From the NCBI GenBank assembly GCA_030531025.1, contig JAUMTV010000006.1, positions 1-55,087 of the forward strand: 55,087 bases of DNA. Reading direction: 5' to 3'. The notes beneath the pieces were generated by a model. The model did no database searches. It saw only the letters and a list, made by a program, of their open reading frames with translations, and had not been told where the DNA came from. This stretch comes from Turicibacter sp. Its GTDB lineage: Bacteria > Bacillota > Bacilli > MOL361 > Turicibacteraceae. Below, piece by piece: positions 1 to 10,022 of the stretch. A program made the translations under genes and the position numbers. Position 1 is the stretch's first letter. Every line of letters begins with the position of its first letter.

Positions 1-1
1 T

Positions 2-3000
2 AGTATTGCGACATCAGGGATTATTATTCCTAACCCAAAAGCATATGCACAAGCTGTGCAAGCAGAAGTTGAACAATCATTCATATTTAAAGAAGGATTC
101 GATAATTATTTAGATGAAATGCCTAATGGCTGGACAGATGCAAATACTAAAACTACTCGTCCAGTTTACAAAGGGGAGGCACAATCAGGTGAAAAGACTC
201 CTGCTGTTAAACTTGAAAAAACGGGACAGACATTAACGTCACCGAAATTTAACTTGGAAAGTACGGGGCAATTATCATTCCTTACAAAAGGAAATGGTGG
301 AAATGATGGCTTTACATCAGAATTACTTGTTGAAGTATTAGAAAATAATAAGTGGGAAGTAATTTCTCAACAAGTTATTAGTGAGGAAAAAGAAATTTTA
401 ACATTCGAACTTTCACAGGAAGTAACACAAGTTCGTTTTGGAATTAATAAAAAGTCTGGTAATATCTCAATTGATGATGTTGTTGTTTATGGAACTGGAT
501 CAATTGTTGAAGGTGGGGCGGAAGAGACACCAGAAACACCAGAAACACCTGATAGTGGAGAGGTAACACCTCCAAGTAATGGTGGAACAACTACTCCAGA
601 TAACGGTTCAACACCGGATGCAGATGCTTATGGAGAATTGGTTGTTTCGGGAGCATCATCACTTGAAGTGGGAATGAGCTCAACGTTACAAGTAACAACT
701 AAAAATGGAGAAAGCATCTCGGATGCAACATTTACATCAAGTGATCAAGCAGCTTTATCTGTTGATAACAGCGGAAAGGTCAAGGCTCTTAAAGAAGGAA
801 CTCATGTTGTTTCAGCTGCTGTTATGGTGGATGGAAAAAAATACATTGGAGATAAACGAATTGTTGTTAGCCCAGCAACTGAATATCCGGTTACAGTTTT
901 CACAGAAACATTTAGTAAGATTCCAGAGTTTGCTGAAGGATGGGAAACAAACTTAACGGCAGAGGATAACTATGGGAAGTCAGCTGTTAAGTTTACAAAA
1001 CAAGGGCAATATATTACGACTGAAGAATTCCGTCTAGATGGACATGGTTTATTAAAGTTCGTTGCTAAAGGAAACTCAACACAAGCAAGTGGAACAACAG
1101 TTTTACGTGTGCAATATCAATCGAACTTTAAAGATGAGTGGAAAAACTTAGCGATGTTCAATTCATTTGCCGGTAATAATGAAAACTTCGGAGTACGTAT
1201 TCCAGAAGATGCAACTCGTATTCGTATTATCATTGAAGAAAAAGGAAAAATGAACATATCATTTGATGATATGACTTTAGTTGCTCAAGGATTAGGTGTA
1301 AAAGAGCCAGATACTGAGAAGCCAGTTATTCAGTTAACTGAAATTGTGACAGAAGGAAATTTAGACTTTGATATTACAATCAAGGCTGATGTTACAGATA
1401 ACCGTAAAGTTGGAGATGTAACATTATACTATCGTATCGTTGGAGAAAATGAATTTAAATCAGTTCCAATGGGATTAAATGATGGCGTATATCAAGGGAT
1501 TATTGGAAAGAAAGATTTAGATGCTAAAGGAATTGAGTATAAGATCGAAGCGTCAGATATCGAAGGAAATAAAGCGACGACAGATACAAAGAAAATTTCT
1601 ATTTCATCAGAAGACTATACAAAACCAGAAATTACATCAATTTCACCAGCTGATAATGCAAACTTAGGTAAAAATAAAACACCTAAAATTTCAGCAAAAT
1701 ATGCAGATCGTTCAGGAATTAAGCTAGATTCAATTAAATTATTTTTCAATGATGAAGAAGTAACTGAAAAAGCAACAATTACTGAAACGGAATTAACTTA
1801 TCAAGTTGAAGAAGCATTAGCTAATGGAACTTATAAAGTGAAGTTACAATTAGCTGATAATACAGGTAATGAGACTGAAAAAGAGTGGACATTTAAAGTT
1901 GCAGATGTTGCACGTAACTTATACTTCGGACAATTACACTCACATACTAATTTATCAGATGGGGCTGGATCAATTGATGATGCGTATACTCATGCTAGAG
2001 AAAATGCCAAGGTTGATTTCTTAGCCGTAACAGATCACTCAAACTCATTTGATAATGATACACAAGCAAATATTGCAGACGGATCAATGAGTACAAAATG
2101 GCAAACAGGTTTAAATGCTGCAGATAAGTATAATGAAGATGGAGCATTCACTGCTATTTATGCTTATGAGATGACATGGTCAGCAGGTACTGGTAAGTAC
2201 GGGCACATGAATACATTTAATACAAAAGGATTCGAAACGCGTACAAATTCAGCAATGAACTTACGTAACTATTACGAAACATTAAAAACACAACCACAAT
2301 CAGTTTCACAGTTCAATCACCCAGGTACAACATTCGGTGATTTCGTAGACTTCGGATTCTATGATGAAGAAATTGATGAGTTAATTACATTAATCGAAGT
2401 TGGAAATGGTGATGGACCAATTCGCAGTAGTGCACACTTCCCATCATATGAGTATTATACTCGTGCATTAGATAAAGGATGGCACGTTGCTCCTACAAAC
2501 AACCAAGATAACCATAAAGGTTTATGGGGAAATGCCAATACGGCTCGTACAGTTATTGAAGCTGAAGAATTAACACGCGATAGCTTATATGAAGCAATTC
2601 GTGAGCGCCGTGTTTATTCAACAGAAGATGAGAATTTACATATTTCTTACGAGTTAAATGGTGCAACAATGGGATCAATTTTATCTGAGCAAGAGTCAGC
2701 TGAAGTTTACATTAAAGTAATGGATCCAAATGCTGGGGATACAATCGATAAAATTCAATTAATTACAGATGGTGGACGTGTTGCTCATGAAATTACAAAT
2801 GTTGATGCAACAGAGAAAGAGTGGACGTTATCATTTGAACCGGAAGCATCATCAACTTATTATTATGTTAAAGTAACTCAAAATGACTTAGATATTGCAG
2901 TTACAGCTCCAGTATGGATTGGAGAAAAAGAAAACGTAGGTATTTCAGGTGTAACAGTAAGCTCTTCAAAAGTATTAGTTGGAGACGAAGTCACAGTAGA

Positions 3001-5215
3001 TGCAGTTGTATATAATAATGAGTCAACCCCAGTAACAAATGCAAAAGTTGAATACTTTGTAAATGGATCTTCTGAACCAATTGCAACAGCTGCCTTAGCA
3101 ACAATTAAACCATCTGATACAGCAACATTAAGTGCATCATTCCCATTAAAGAAAAAAGGGAAAAATGTTATTGAAGCGGTGATTACATTAACGGTTAATG
3201 GAGCTGAGCGTCAATATTCAGAGCGTATCGAAGTAAAGACGTTTGATTCAAGCGAAGTAAGCCATGTATTAATTGATGGTAGCCATGCAAATGCTTATGT
3301 GACAGAATCAAAATATCCAAACAAAATGCAGTATGTAACCGAATTAGTGGGTCAAGAAGGTGGAATTGTTCACATCAATGAGAAAGAAATTACAGCTGAT
3401 GTGTTAAATGGAATGGATGTTTTAATTTTAACGGATCCATCAAATGATCATTTCTATAGTGATTCAGAAGTAGAAGCAATCAAAGACTATGTTGAAGCTG
3501 GTGGACATTTAATTATTACATCAAAAGCTGACTATGGTGATAAAACTGGCGAGTATGGTAATGCTGCACAGGGAAATAAAGTATTAGAAGCTATTGGATC
3601 AGCTTTACGTTTCAATGATGACCAAGTTATCGATAATACAGAATATAGCAACCAAAAATTCCGTTTATACTTCGATGATTATAATGAGGAAAGTCCATAT
3701 ACTAAAGGAATTGACTTCGGTAAAATTGAACAAGAAAATTCAAGTAACCAAGATTATAAACTCAGTTTCTATAGCGGGAACTCAGTGTTAGTTGAGGACA
3801 AATCAGCAAATGTAGATGTTGTCGTTAAAGGACATCCAACAACACAAAATACTGATGCTGATAATCAAGATGACTGGCAAGAACTTAAACCAGGTGAAGT
3901 TGTTGCTTTAGCTGTTGAAACATTAGATAATGGAGCAAAAATCATTGCTTCTGGGGTAACATTCTTCTCAGACTTTGAAATGGATCCAACTCGTGATTAT
4001 TCAAACCGTACAATTATGACAAATATCATTAATGATGTGGCACCAGCAAAAGCAGCTCAAATTACACCAATTGCTGAATTACATGTTGACGCAAATGGAG
4101 ATAATGAGCCAGATTTAAAAGGTGAAACTCGTACGATTGAAGGAATCATCACATCTGGAAACAACAATCCATTAACATCATTCTTTGATGTTGTTTATGT
4201 ACAAGATGAAACAGGTGGAATTACAATTCACCCAATCGCTAATACAAAATTAAAATTAGGCCAAAAGGTACGTATTACAGGTGTTGTTGGTTCTTATGAA
4301 GGTGATACACAATTAGGTGAAGTTCAAGAATTAACAGATGTAGAAATCATTGATGAATCAATTAACTTAGTTAAGCCAACAAAATTAACAGCAGCTCAAA
4401 CTATGTTAGAAGAGTATGAAGGACTTTTAGTTTCAACTCAAGGTGTTGTCCAATCAATTGATACACAAGCCGGAAATATTATTATTAGTGATGAATCAGG
4501 AGAAGCACGTGTTCACATTAATGGATATATTGGTGGTGGACAATCAGGAGAAGCTGTTGGAGCATGGGCTAACCGCATTAAAGTTGGAGATACATTATCA
4601 GTTGTCGGTTTAGCAGCAGAAGATGCAGCTGGAAAACGAATTCGTGTTCGTAACACAGACGAGGTTGTAGTAGAATCATCATCAGAAACACCAGATAACG
4701 GTGGAAACGAAACGCCAGAATATATTATTCCAGAATCAATTAAAGATTTAATTGATACAACAGTTATTAAGCCTATCGTAGGTAATGCAACAAAAGAAAA
4801 TCCATTAAAACTTGAAGTAACTACAAAAGCAACTGTAGAATCAATTAAAAAGTTAATGGATGGTTACACAGTAACAGTAACACGTAAAGTAACTCGTAGC
4901 TCTGCTGTTTATGATGTGACTTTAGCTAAAGATAGTGAAGTATATTTCTTAACATTAAATGTAGATACTAACAATACAGCGGTTATTAATTTCTTAGATA
5001 GTTTAGTTGAACAAGCACCAGATAACGATGGAAACAACAACGGAAATGGAAACAACAATGGACATGGAAACAGCACAAATGGAAATAACTCATCTCAAGA
5101 AACACCTGAGACAGGTTATGGATATTTACTTGGTTGGTTAGCAGCAGGAATGGCTCTCATGATTGCTGGATATGTTGTTTACATGACTAATAAACGTAAT
5201 AGTGAATCAAAATAA
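2..5215 (+). CDS. Giant surface-anchored PHP-domain phosphoesterase-like protein (5' end outside window)
   Basis: The frame is open back to base 2 and reads as the end of a signal peptide (...NPKAYAQA before VQAEVEQ), so the true start lies left of the window and the GTG at 56 is internal. Counting from that GTG, I see two similar jelly-roll-like modules (about 9-145 and 278-412), a Thr/Pro/Glu linker, a Big2-like domain (about 191-272) and Ig-like repeats. A PHP metallohydrolase domain of the CehA/McbA type follows from about 620 (GQLHSHTNLSDG with H628 and H630, VTDHSNS, FNHPGTTFGDF, NNQDNHKG). Then come a CARDB-like domain, a DUF4350/glutamine-amidotransferase-like domain (DVLILTDPSNDHFYSDSE) and an OB-fold-like domain (about 1345-1550). 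A C-terminal domain is shared with the next protein, and the tail is TPETG, a hydrophobic segment and KR. It is probably wall-anchored by sortase. The substrate is unknown; related PHP proteins hydrolyse phosphoesters. A terminator follows. Confidence 0.85.
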   Translation, partial: SIATSGIIIPNPKAYAQAVQAEVEQSFIFKEGFDNYLDEMPNGWTDANTKTTRPVYKGEAQSGEKTPAVKLEKTGQTLTSPKFNLESTGQLSFLTKGNGGNDGFTSELLVEVLENNKWEVISQQVISEEKEILTFELSQEVTQVRFGINKKSGNISIDDVVVYGTGSIVEGGAEETPETPETPDSGEVTPPSNGGTTTPDNGSTPDADAYGELVVSGASSLEVGMSSTLQVTTKNGESISDATFTSSDQAALSVDNSGKVKALKEGTHVVSAAVMVDGKKYIGDKRIVVSPATEYPVTVFTETFSKIPEFAEGWETNLTAEDNYGKSAVKFTKQGQYITTEEFRLDGHGLLKFVAKGNSTQASGTTVLRVQYQSNFKDEWKNLAMFNSFAGNNENFGVRIPEDATRIRIIIEEKGKMNISFDDMTLVAQGLGVKEPDTEKPVIQLTEIVTEGNLDFDITIKADVTDNRKVGDVTLYYRIVGENEFKSVPMGLNDGVYQGIIGKKDLDAKGIEYKIEASDIEGNKATTDTKKISISSEDYTKPEITSISPADNANLGKNKTPKISAKYADRSGIKLDSIKLFFNDEEVTEKATITETELTYQVEEALANGTYKVKLQLADNTGNETEKEWTFKVADVARNLYFGQLHSHTNLSDGAGSIDDAYTHARENAKVDFLAVTDHSNSFDNDTQANIADGSMSTKWQTGLNAADKYNEDGAFTAIYAYEMTWSAGTGKYGHMNTFNTKGFETRTNSAMNLRNYYETLKTQPQSVSQFNHPGTTFGDFVDFGFYDEEIDELITLIEVGNGDGPIRSSAHFPSYEYYTRALDKGWHVAPTNNQDNHKGLWGNANTARTVIEAEELTRDSLYEAIRERRVYSTEDENLHISYELNGATMGSILSEQESAEVYIKVMDPNAGDTIDKIQLITDGGRVAHEITNVDATEKEWTLSFEPEASSTYYYVKVTQNDLDIAVTAPVWIGEKENVGISGVTVSSSKVLVGDEVTVDAVVYNNESTPVTNAKVEYFVNGSSEPIATAALATIKPSDTATLSASFPLKKKGKNVIEAVITLTVNGAERQYSERIEVKTFDSSEVSHVLIDGSHANAYVTESKYPNKMQYVTELVGQEGGIVHINEKEITADVLNGMDVLILTDPSNDHFYSDSEVEAIKDYVEAGGHLIITSKADYGDKTGEYGNAAQGNKVLEAIGSALRFNDDQVIDNTEYSNQKFRLYFDDYNEESPYTKGIDFGKIEQENSSNQDYKLSFYSGNSVLVEDKSANVDVVVKGHPTTQNTDADNQDDWQELKPGEVVALAVETLDNGAKIIASGVTFFSDFEMDPTRDYSNRTIMTNIINDVAPAKAAQITPIAELHVDANGDNEPDLKGETRTIEGIITSGNNNPLTSFFDVVYVQDETGGITIHPIANTKLKLGQKVRITGVVGSYEGDTQLGEVQELTDVEIIDESINLVKPTKLTAAQTMLEEYEGLLVSTQGVVQSIDTQAGNIIISDESGEARVHINGYIGGGQSGEAVGAWANRIKVGDTLSVVGLAAEDAAGKRIRVRNTDEVVVESSSETPDNGGNETPEYIIPESIKDLIDTTVIKPIVGNATKENPLKLEVTTKATVESIKKLMDGYTVTVTRKVTRSSAVYDVTLAKDSEVYFLTLNVDTNNTAVINFLDSLVEQAPDNDGNNNGNGNNNGHGNSTNGNNSSQETPETGYGYLLGWLAAGMALMIAGYVVYMTNKRNSESK

Positions 5216-5226
5216 TTTAAGATACG

Positions 5227-5255
5227 AAGCTGGCTCAATTGAGTCAGCTTTTTTT
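5227..5255 (+). terminator. Rho-independent terminator after the PHP surface protein
   Basis: Arms AAGCTGGCTCAA and TTGAGTCAGCTT pair, with one mismatch, and run into seven or more T residues. Confidence 0.85.
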
Positions 5256-5561
5256 CGACATTAAAAGAAAAACTTGAAATAAAGTAATTAAAAATATGTT
5301 TTTTTGTTTACTTCTAGAAATTTGATGTTCGCATATACGAATGATAGTTGCTCATACGAAAAAATTAATATTGACGTTTATATTTCGACTAAGAAATCGC
5401 TTTTAAAATGGCAAGATAATTTCATGAATTATTAGTAAATAAAGGGGGGGATTATATAGAAAGATTAATGACATAATTGAAAATAAACGAGTGATTATCA
5501 ATTATGTTATTAAAGGTTAGTATTCAATATCATTAAAATGAAAGAAATTCGGGGGGATTTC
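5256..5561 (+). promoter_or_regulatory. Intergenic leader with a small dyad, upstream of the PL9 protein
   Basis: About 300 bases without a gene. It holds a perfect dyad TTCG-CATATA-CGAA at 5328-5341 and a related half-site CATACGAA at 5353-5360, which could be a regulator site for the downstream surface-protein gene. No promoter hexamers stand out clearly. The G-rich run just before 5562 serves as the ribosome binding site. Confidence 0.3.
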
Positions 5562-8500
5562 ATGTATTGGAAAAAGACGAAGAAGAATACATCACTATTA
5601 CTGGCGGCATCTGTAATCTTATCTAATTTTCAAATTGGTATGGTTCAAGTTGAGGCTGAAGAGACAGTTAACTTAGATGCAGAAGATGTTAGCGAACTAA
5701 AAGAGAGTATTCAATCACCACTAGAACATGAGGAACAATTAATCGAAGTAGAAGATATAGAGACAGATTTAGAGGATATAGGGGCATTAGGAGAACAAGG
5801 AGTAAATGAAGGGATATTAGATAAAGAAGAATCAATTGAAACCAATAACGTTGAGACTTCAGATAAGAATGAAGATGAATTAGGACATGAGGAGATAAGT
5901 AGCACAGTAATGGAAGATGAGTTACTATCATCAAATGATACTATCGAACTATATGCCGCAGATATAAGTGAAAGTCATGCAGATTATTCAATAGCTGATG
6001 AGGCGACTTCGGTTTCAGAAAGAGACATAGAAAAAGATTATAGTTGGAATGTAGGAAATGTTGGATCTGGTGCAGCGGGAACTGTAACTGAAAATGAAGA
6101 TGGAACAATTACAATTGAAGCATCAGGTGGAAAGATTGCAGATAGTGAGGATGGGTTTACTTTTTACTATACAAAGCTAAATCCACAGACAGATAATTTT
6201 ACATTAACGGCTACATTTACTGTAGATAAGACGACAGTAGGTGGAAAAACTTATGATGGTCAATCTGGTTTTGGTGTTATGGCCATTGATACAATAGAGG
6301 TTGGAAATAGTAGTGCCAGATATTATAATTCAGCAGGTGCAGTTTTTGCTCGATATAAAAATGGATCTACAACGTATAACGGAATTCCAGGTGGGCGATT
6401 TGTGACAGGATATACGGAAGGTCCAACAACTTCATCTTCTAATAGACAATTAATTAATAATGAAGTATTTGATTGGGGATTTAATAGCGAAAATCAATCA
6501 AGTGCTTCTAAACCTCATTATTTTGAAGGCGAAACATACACGTTAACCCTTCGTAAATCAAATACAGGTTATCATGCTATTCTAAATAATGATGTAACAA
6601 ATGAAGTCATTTATTATGATTACGATAATGAGCTATTAACGACCCAAGAGCAAGATGCACTTTATGTTGGCTTCATGGCTTCACGCGGTGTTCAAGTGAC
6701 AGTATCAGATATTGATTTTAAAATCATTTCACCTGAACAAGATGAAGCAGCAATTGGAAGACCAATTGAATATATTAATCCAACTATTTCAAGCGATACA
6801 ACAAAAACAACATCAAATAAAGAATATGAGTTATCACTAAAATCAAATGTTAACGGAACTGTTACGATTAAAGATGAAGAAGGAACTATCCTTTATGAAA
6901 ATCTTTCATTAGATGCTAATACTCGATTATTAAATGAATTAATTTTAAAGCAAGGTGAGAATCGATTTAAGGTAGAATTTACGCCATCAGAGAATCAACC
7001 ATTGTTAGAAAGTTATCAAAAATTATCATCATATGATACGATGACGTTAAATGTTAATATTTCATGTCAGACGTTTGGAACAAGTGAAAATGCACTATAT
7101 GTTTCAGCGAATGGAAGTAGTAGTAATGAAGGAACACAAGTTAGTCCTTTAGACATCTATACAGCAATTGCCTATGCTCAGCCAGGACAAGAAATTGTTT
7201 TACTTGAAGGAACTTATTATTTAGATCAGGCAATTACAATTGATCGAGGACATAGTGGAACAGCAGAAGAGAGAATTACACTTATGGCTGAACCGGGAAA
7301 ACGTGTCGTTATTGATTTATCAAACTCACCGAAAGGTGGATTTACATTAAATGCAGATTATTGGCATTTCTATGGTTTTGAAATTTGTAATTCTCAAGAT
7401 AATGCTAAGCCTATTTTAATTCAAGGAAATCACAATATCATTGAACAATTAAAGATTTATAATAATGGAACAACAGGTTTACAAATTAGTGGATCATCTT
7501 CAGAAAGTATTGAGATGTGGCCAAGCTATAATTTAATTCAAAGTGTAGAATCTTATAATAATATGGATTCAAATGCTAATGATGCAGATGGATTTGCAGC
7601 TAAAATTACAGCTGGGGCTGGCAATGTATTTCGCTATTGTATTTCTCATCATAACATCGATGATGGATGGGATTTATATGCTAAATCAATATCGGGAAGT
7701 ATTGGTCAAGTAAAAGTTGAATACTCGATTGCTTATGAAAATGGTTATTTATCAACAGATCCTAATAAAACAGTCGTAGGAGAAGGAAATGGATTTAAAT
7801 TAGGTGGCGAAAGTATGCCAGGGAACCATATTTTAAGTCATAGTATTTCGTTTAATAACTATGCTAAAGGAGTCACAAGTAATAGTGGACCGGATGTTCA
7901 AATTTATAATACGTTATCTTTTAATAATGGCGGAGAGAATCTTTCATTGTATACCTCTTATAAGGAAACAAATTATAAATTAGATCACTTTATCTCTTAT
8001 AATGGCGGAAAAGAAGATAATATTGATTTAAAAGGACAAGAGACGTTAGCGAGTGAGACAAATTATATTAATGGTACTAATAGTCTTGGTGAAAAAATTT
8101 CAGCCGATTGGTTTACAGACTTTACACTAAGAAAGGAAAATCAGGCAGATTTATACCCAACTATTAACGACAATGGTGGAATTGACTTTAATGGATTAGA
8201 ATCTATTTTAACTCATGCAGAAGATTTCTTAGAAATTATGGCCCATAATAAGACAGAGCCAACTATTATTGAGATTGGATATGAACTTGGAGCTGAAATT
8301 GGAGATGAGGGAGTTCCAGGTGATGATGGAGAAACAGAAGTACCAGGTGACGGAGAAGTTGAAACACCAGATGATGATGAGAATGATACTCCAGGAGATG
8401 GGGAAATTGAAGATTCAGATGAGGAAGGAACTGAGACACCTAATAAAGGAGAAAGCAATACACAGGAATATGTGATTCCGCAATCGATTAAAGATGTAAT

Positions 8501-8942
8501 TGATCCGACAGTCTTAAAACCTATTGCTGGCCATGCCACAAAATCTTCACCATTACAACTTGAAGTTTCTAGTGATGCGACAGTTGATTCAATTAAGCAG
8601 TTATTAAAAGGATATAAAGTAACGGCAACGATCATTCCTACTCGTACTTCAACAGTAACTTATGCTTTGACATTAGAAAATATGGTTGAGACACATTATT
8701 TAAAATTAGTTGTTCCAACAGAAAATAAGGCTGTGACTGAATTTTTAAATGAGCTAGTGAACTTATCAACAACTCCTGATTCAAAGGATGAGAATAAACA
8801 AAATCAAGAGAGCAATAAAAATGAGAGTGTAAAACCACAAACGGGCTATCACGATTTAATGGGATGGATATTAGGTGGACTTTCATTGATTAGTTTAGGC
8901 ACTATTAGTTCAAGTAAAAGTAGAAAAACATTTAAAAAGTAA
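5562..8942 (+). CDS. Surface-anchored polysaccharide lyase family 9 (pectate-lyase-like) protein
   Basis: I place the start at ATG 5562 (MYWKKTKKNTS), just after a GGGGGG ribosome binding site and giving a clean signal peptide; an in-frame ATG at 5538 would add eight unlikely residues. The mature protein has an acidic N-terminal region, a LamG/jelly-roll-like domain (about 165-400) and a right-handed beta-helix from about 515 to 800. The helix carries the PL9 signature: D676 in NDADGF, D700/D701/D704 in NIDDGWD and catalytic-type K746 in GNGFKLGG. In PL9 enzymes such aspartates bind calcium and the lysine is the base; the 24-residue gap D676-D700 matches the family pattern. A repetitive acidic linker (DDGETEVPGDGE-like) follows, then the C-terminal domain shared with the upstream protein, and KPQTG plus a hydrophobic tail. 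It probably cleaves polygalacturonate or a similar uronic-acid glycan at the cell surface. Substrate is inferred. Confidence 0.85.
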   Translation: MYWKKTKKNTSLLLAASVILSNFQIGMVQVEAEETVNLDAEDVSELKESIQSPLEHEEQLIEVEDIETDLEDIGALGEQGVNEGILDKEESIETNNVETSDKNEDELGHEEISSTVMEDELLSSNDTIELYAADISESHADYSIADEATSVSERDIEKDYSWNVGNVGSGAAGTVTENEDGTITIEASGGKIADSEDGFTFYYTKLNPQTDNFTLTATFTVDKTTVGGKTYDGQSGFGVMAIDTIEVGNSSARYYNSAGAVFARYKNGSTTYNGIPGGRFVTGYTEGPTTSSSNRQLINNEVFDWGFNSENQSSASKPHYFEGETYTLTLRKSNTGYHAILNNDVTNEVIYYDYDNELLTTQEQDALYVGFMASRGVQVTVSDIDFKIISPEQDEAAIGRPIEYINPTISSDTTKTTSNKEYELSLKSNVNGTVTIKDEEGTILYENLSLDANTRLLNELILKQGENRFKVEFTPSENQPLLESYQKLSSYDTMTLNVNISCQTFGTSENALYVSANGSSSNEGTQVSPLDIYTAIAYAQPGQEIVLLEGTYYLDQAITIDRGHSGTAEERITLMAEPGKRVVIDLSNSPKGGFTLNADYWHFYGFEICNSQDNAKPILIQGNHNIIEQLKIYNNGTTGLQISGSSSESIEMWPSYNLIQSVESYNNMDSNANDADGFAAKITAGAGNVFRYCISHHNIDDGWDLYAKSISGSIGQVKVEYSIAYENGYLSTDPNKTVVGEGNGFKLGGESMPGNHILSHSISFNNYAKGVTSNSGPDVQIYNTLSFNNGGENLSLYTSYKETNYKLDHFISYNGGKEDNIDLKGQETLASETNYINGTNSLGEKISADWFTDFTLRKENQADLYPTINDNGGIDFNGLESILTHAEDFLEIMAHNKTEPTIIEIGYELGAEIGDEGVPGDDGETEVPGDGEVETPDDDENDTPGDGEIEDSDEEGTETPNKGESNTQEYVIPQSIKDVIDPTVLKPIAGHATKSSPLQLEVSSDATVDSIKQLLKGYKVTATIIPTRTSTVTYALTLENMVETHYLKLVVPTENKAVTEFLNELVNLSTTPDSKDENKQNQESNKNESVKPQTGYHDLMGWILGGLSLISLGTISSSKSRKTFKK

Positions 8943-8952
8943 AGGAACGTTA

Positions 8953-8984
8953 AAAGATCAACCCTTTAAGAGTTGGTCTTTTTT
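8953..8984 (+). terminator. Rho-independent terminator after the PL9 protein
   Basis: AAGATCAAC and GTTGGTCTT pair (one G-T wobble) before a T6 run. Confidence 0.75.
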
Positions 8985-9044
8985 AATCATAGTAAATGAA
9001 TTGAGTAAAGTTGAATATACTAAACTCGAAGGAGTGTGAGATTA

Positions 9045-9974
9045 GTGATTACAACTGTAACATTAAATCCTGCATTAGATAAGTTAATGCAGATTGATAC
9101 TATTAATGTCGGTGAGACAAATCGTGCTGAGATTTTAAGTACATCCGCTGCTGGAAAAGGGATCGATGTCGCAAAAGTTTTAAGAGATTTTAAGCGTGAA
9201 GTCAATGCGACAGGCTTCTTAGGAGGAATTGTCGCTCCAATTTTTAGACAATGTTTTGAAGAAGAAAAGATAAATGACCATTTTATCTCAATTAAAGGAA
9301 CGACACGTACAAATATTCAGCTATTTGATACGAATGGTAAGCGCACTGAATTACTTGAAAAAGGGCCCGAAATTGAGCTTTCTGAACTAAACCAATTATT
9401 ACATAAAGTAGAAGAGTTAGCGAAACAAAGTACAGTTGTAGCGATTTGTGGAAGTGCTCCACGAGGTGTTGATGAAGTATATTTTACAAAGCTCATTCAA
9501 CTAGCAAAAGCAAATTGTGATCAAGTCATTGTTGATACATCAGGTCCATTACTTAAAGTAGCTATTAAAGAAAAACCACGTCTCATTAAGCCTAATAAAG
9601 ATGAGATGCTTGAATTAATGGGTCAAAAGAATGCAACAGAGGAGCAAATGATTGAATATGCTCAAAATATTTGTAAAGAAGGCATTGCTTATGTTTTGAT
9701 TTCTCTTGGAAAAGAAGGTGCCATGCTTGTTTCAGAGCATGGTGTTTGGAAAGGTCAAGCCCCTGAAGTAGATGTAAAAAGTACACTTGGTTGTGGAGAT
9801 ACTGTCGTTGCTTCAATGTGTATCTCATTTGCTGAAGGTGACGAACCTGCAACGATGCTTCAAAAAGCTATTGCTCTATCGAGTGCGAATGCAATGACAT
9901 TTGAAACGGCTCATGTCATTGAGCAAGATTACAAAGCGTTATTACCACGCTGCCACGTCGCAAAAATTAAATAA
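9045..9974 (+). CDS. PfkB-family sugar-phosphate kinase (1-phosphofructokinase / tagatose-6-phosphate kinase type)
   Basis: The GTG at 9045 gives MITTVTLNPALDKLM, the usual N-terminus of the 1-phosphofructokinase/LacC branch, and lies 10 bases after AAGGAG; the earlier GTG at 9036 overlaps the ribosome binding site. The protein is 309 residues, normal for the family. Visible motifs are TLNPALD, the AAGKGIDVAKVL glycine-rich substrate region, the KPNKDEMLEL segment and the anion-hole/catalytic LGCGDT near residue 250 (usually GAGDS/T). It should phosphorylate a ketohexose phosphate with ATP in the cytoplasm. No PTS or sugar-isomerase gene is adjacent, so the substrate cannot be assigned from context. 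It appears monocistronic, between two terminators. Confidence 0.85.
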   Translation: MITTVTLNPALDKLMQIDTINVGETNRAEILSTSAAGKGIDVAKVLRDFKREVNATGFLGGIVAPIFRQCFEEEKINDHFISIKGTTRTNIQLFDTNGKRTELLEKGPEIELSELNQLLHKVEELAKQSTVVAICGSAPRGVDEVYFTKLIQLAKANCDQVIVDTSGPLLKVAIKEKPRLIKPNKDEMLELMGQKNATEEQMIEYAQNICKEGIAYVLISLGKEGAMLVSEHGVWKGQAPEVDVKSTLGCGDTVVASMCISFAEGDEPATMLQKAIALSSANAMTFETAHVIEQDYKALLPRCHVAKIK

Positions 9975-9980
9975 AAGAAA

Positions 9981-10022
9981 AAAATCACCTGTAACGTATA
10001 TCATGTTAGAGGTGATTTTTTT
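9981..10022 (+). terminator. Terminator whose 3' arm contains the comFA ribosome binding site
   Basis: AAAATCACCT (9981-9990) pairs with AGGTGATTTT (10010-10019), followed by T residues. The 3' arm includes GAGGTGA, spaced seven bases before the comFA ATG at 10023, so the hairpin both ends the kinase transcript and can mask the next gene's ribosome binding site. Confidence 0.8.

Noticed and set aside
56..58. GTG at 56 as the start of the giant surface protein
   Set aside because: The frame is open to base 2 and encodes the end of a signal peptide before it, so the start lies outside the window.
8213..8635. Minus-strand open frame opposite the PL9 linker
   Set aside because: It is the shadow of the repetitive acidic linker, with no ribosome binding site or homology.
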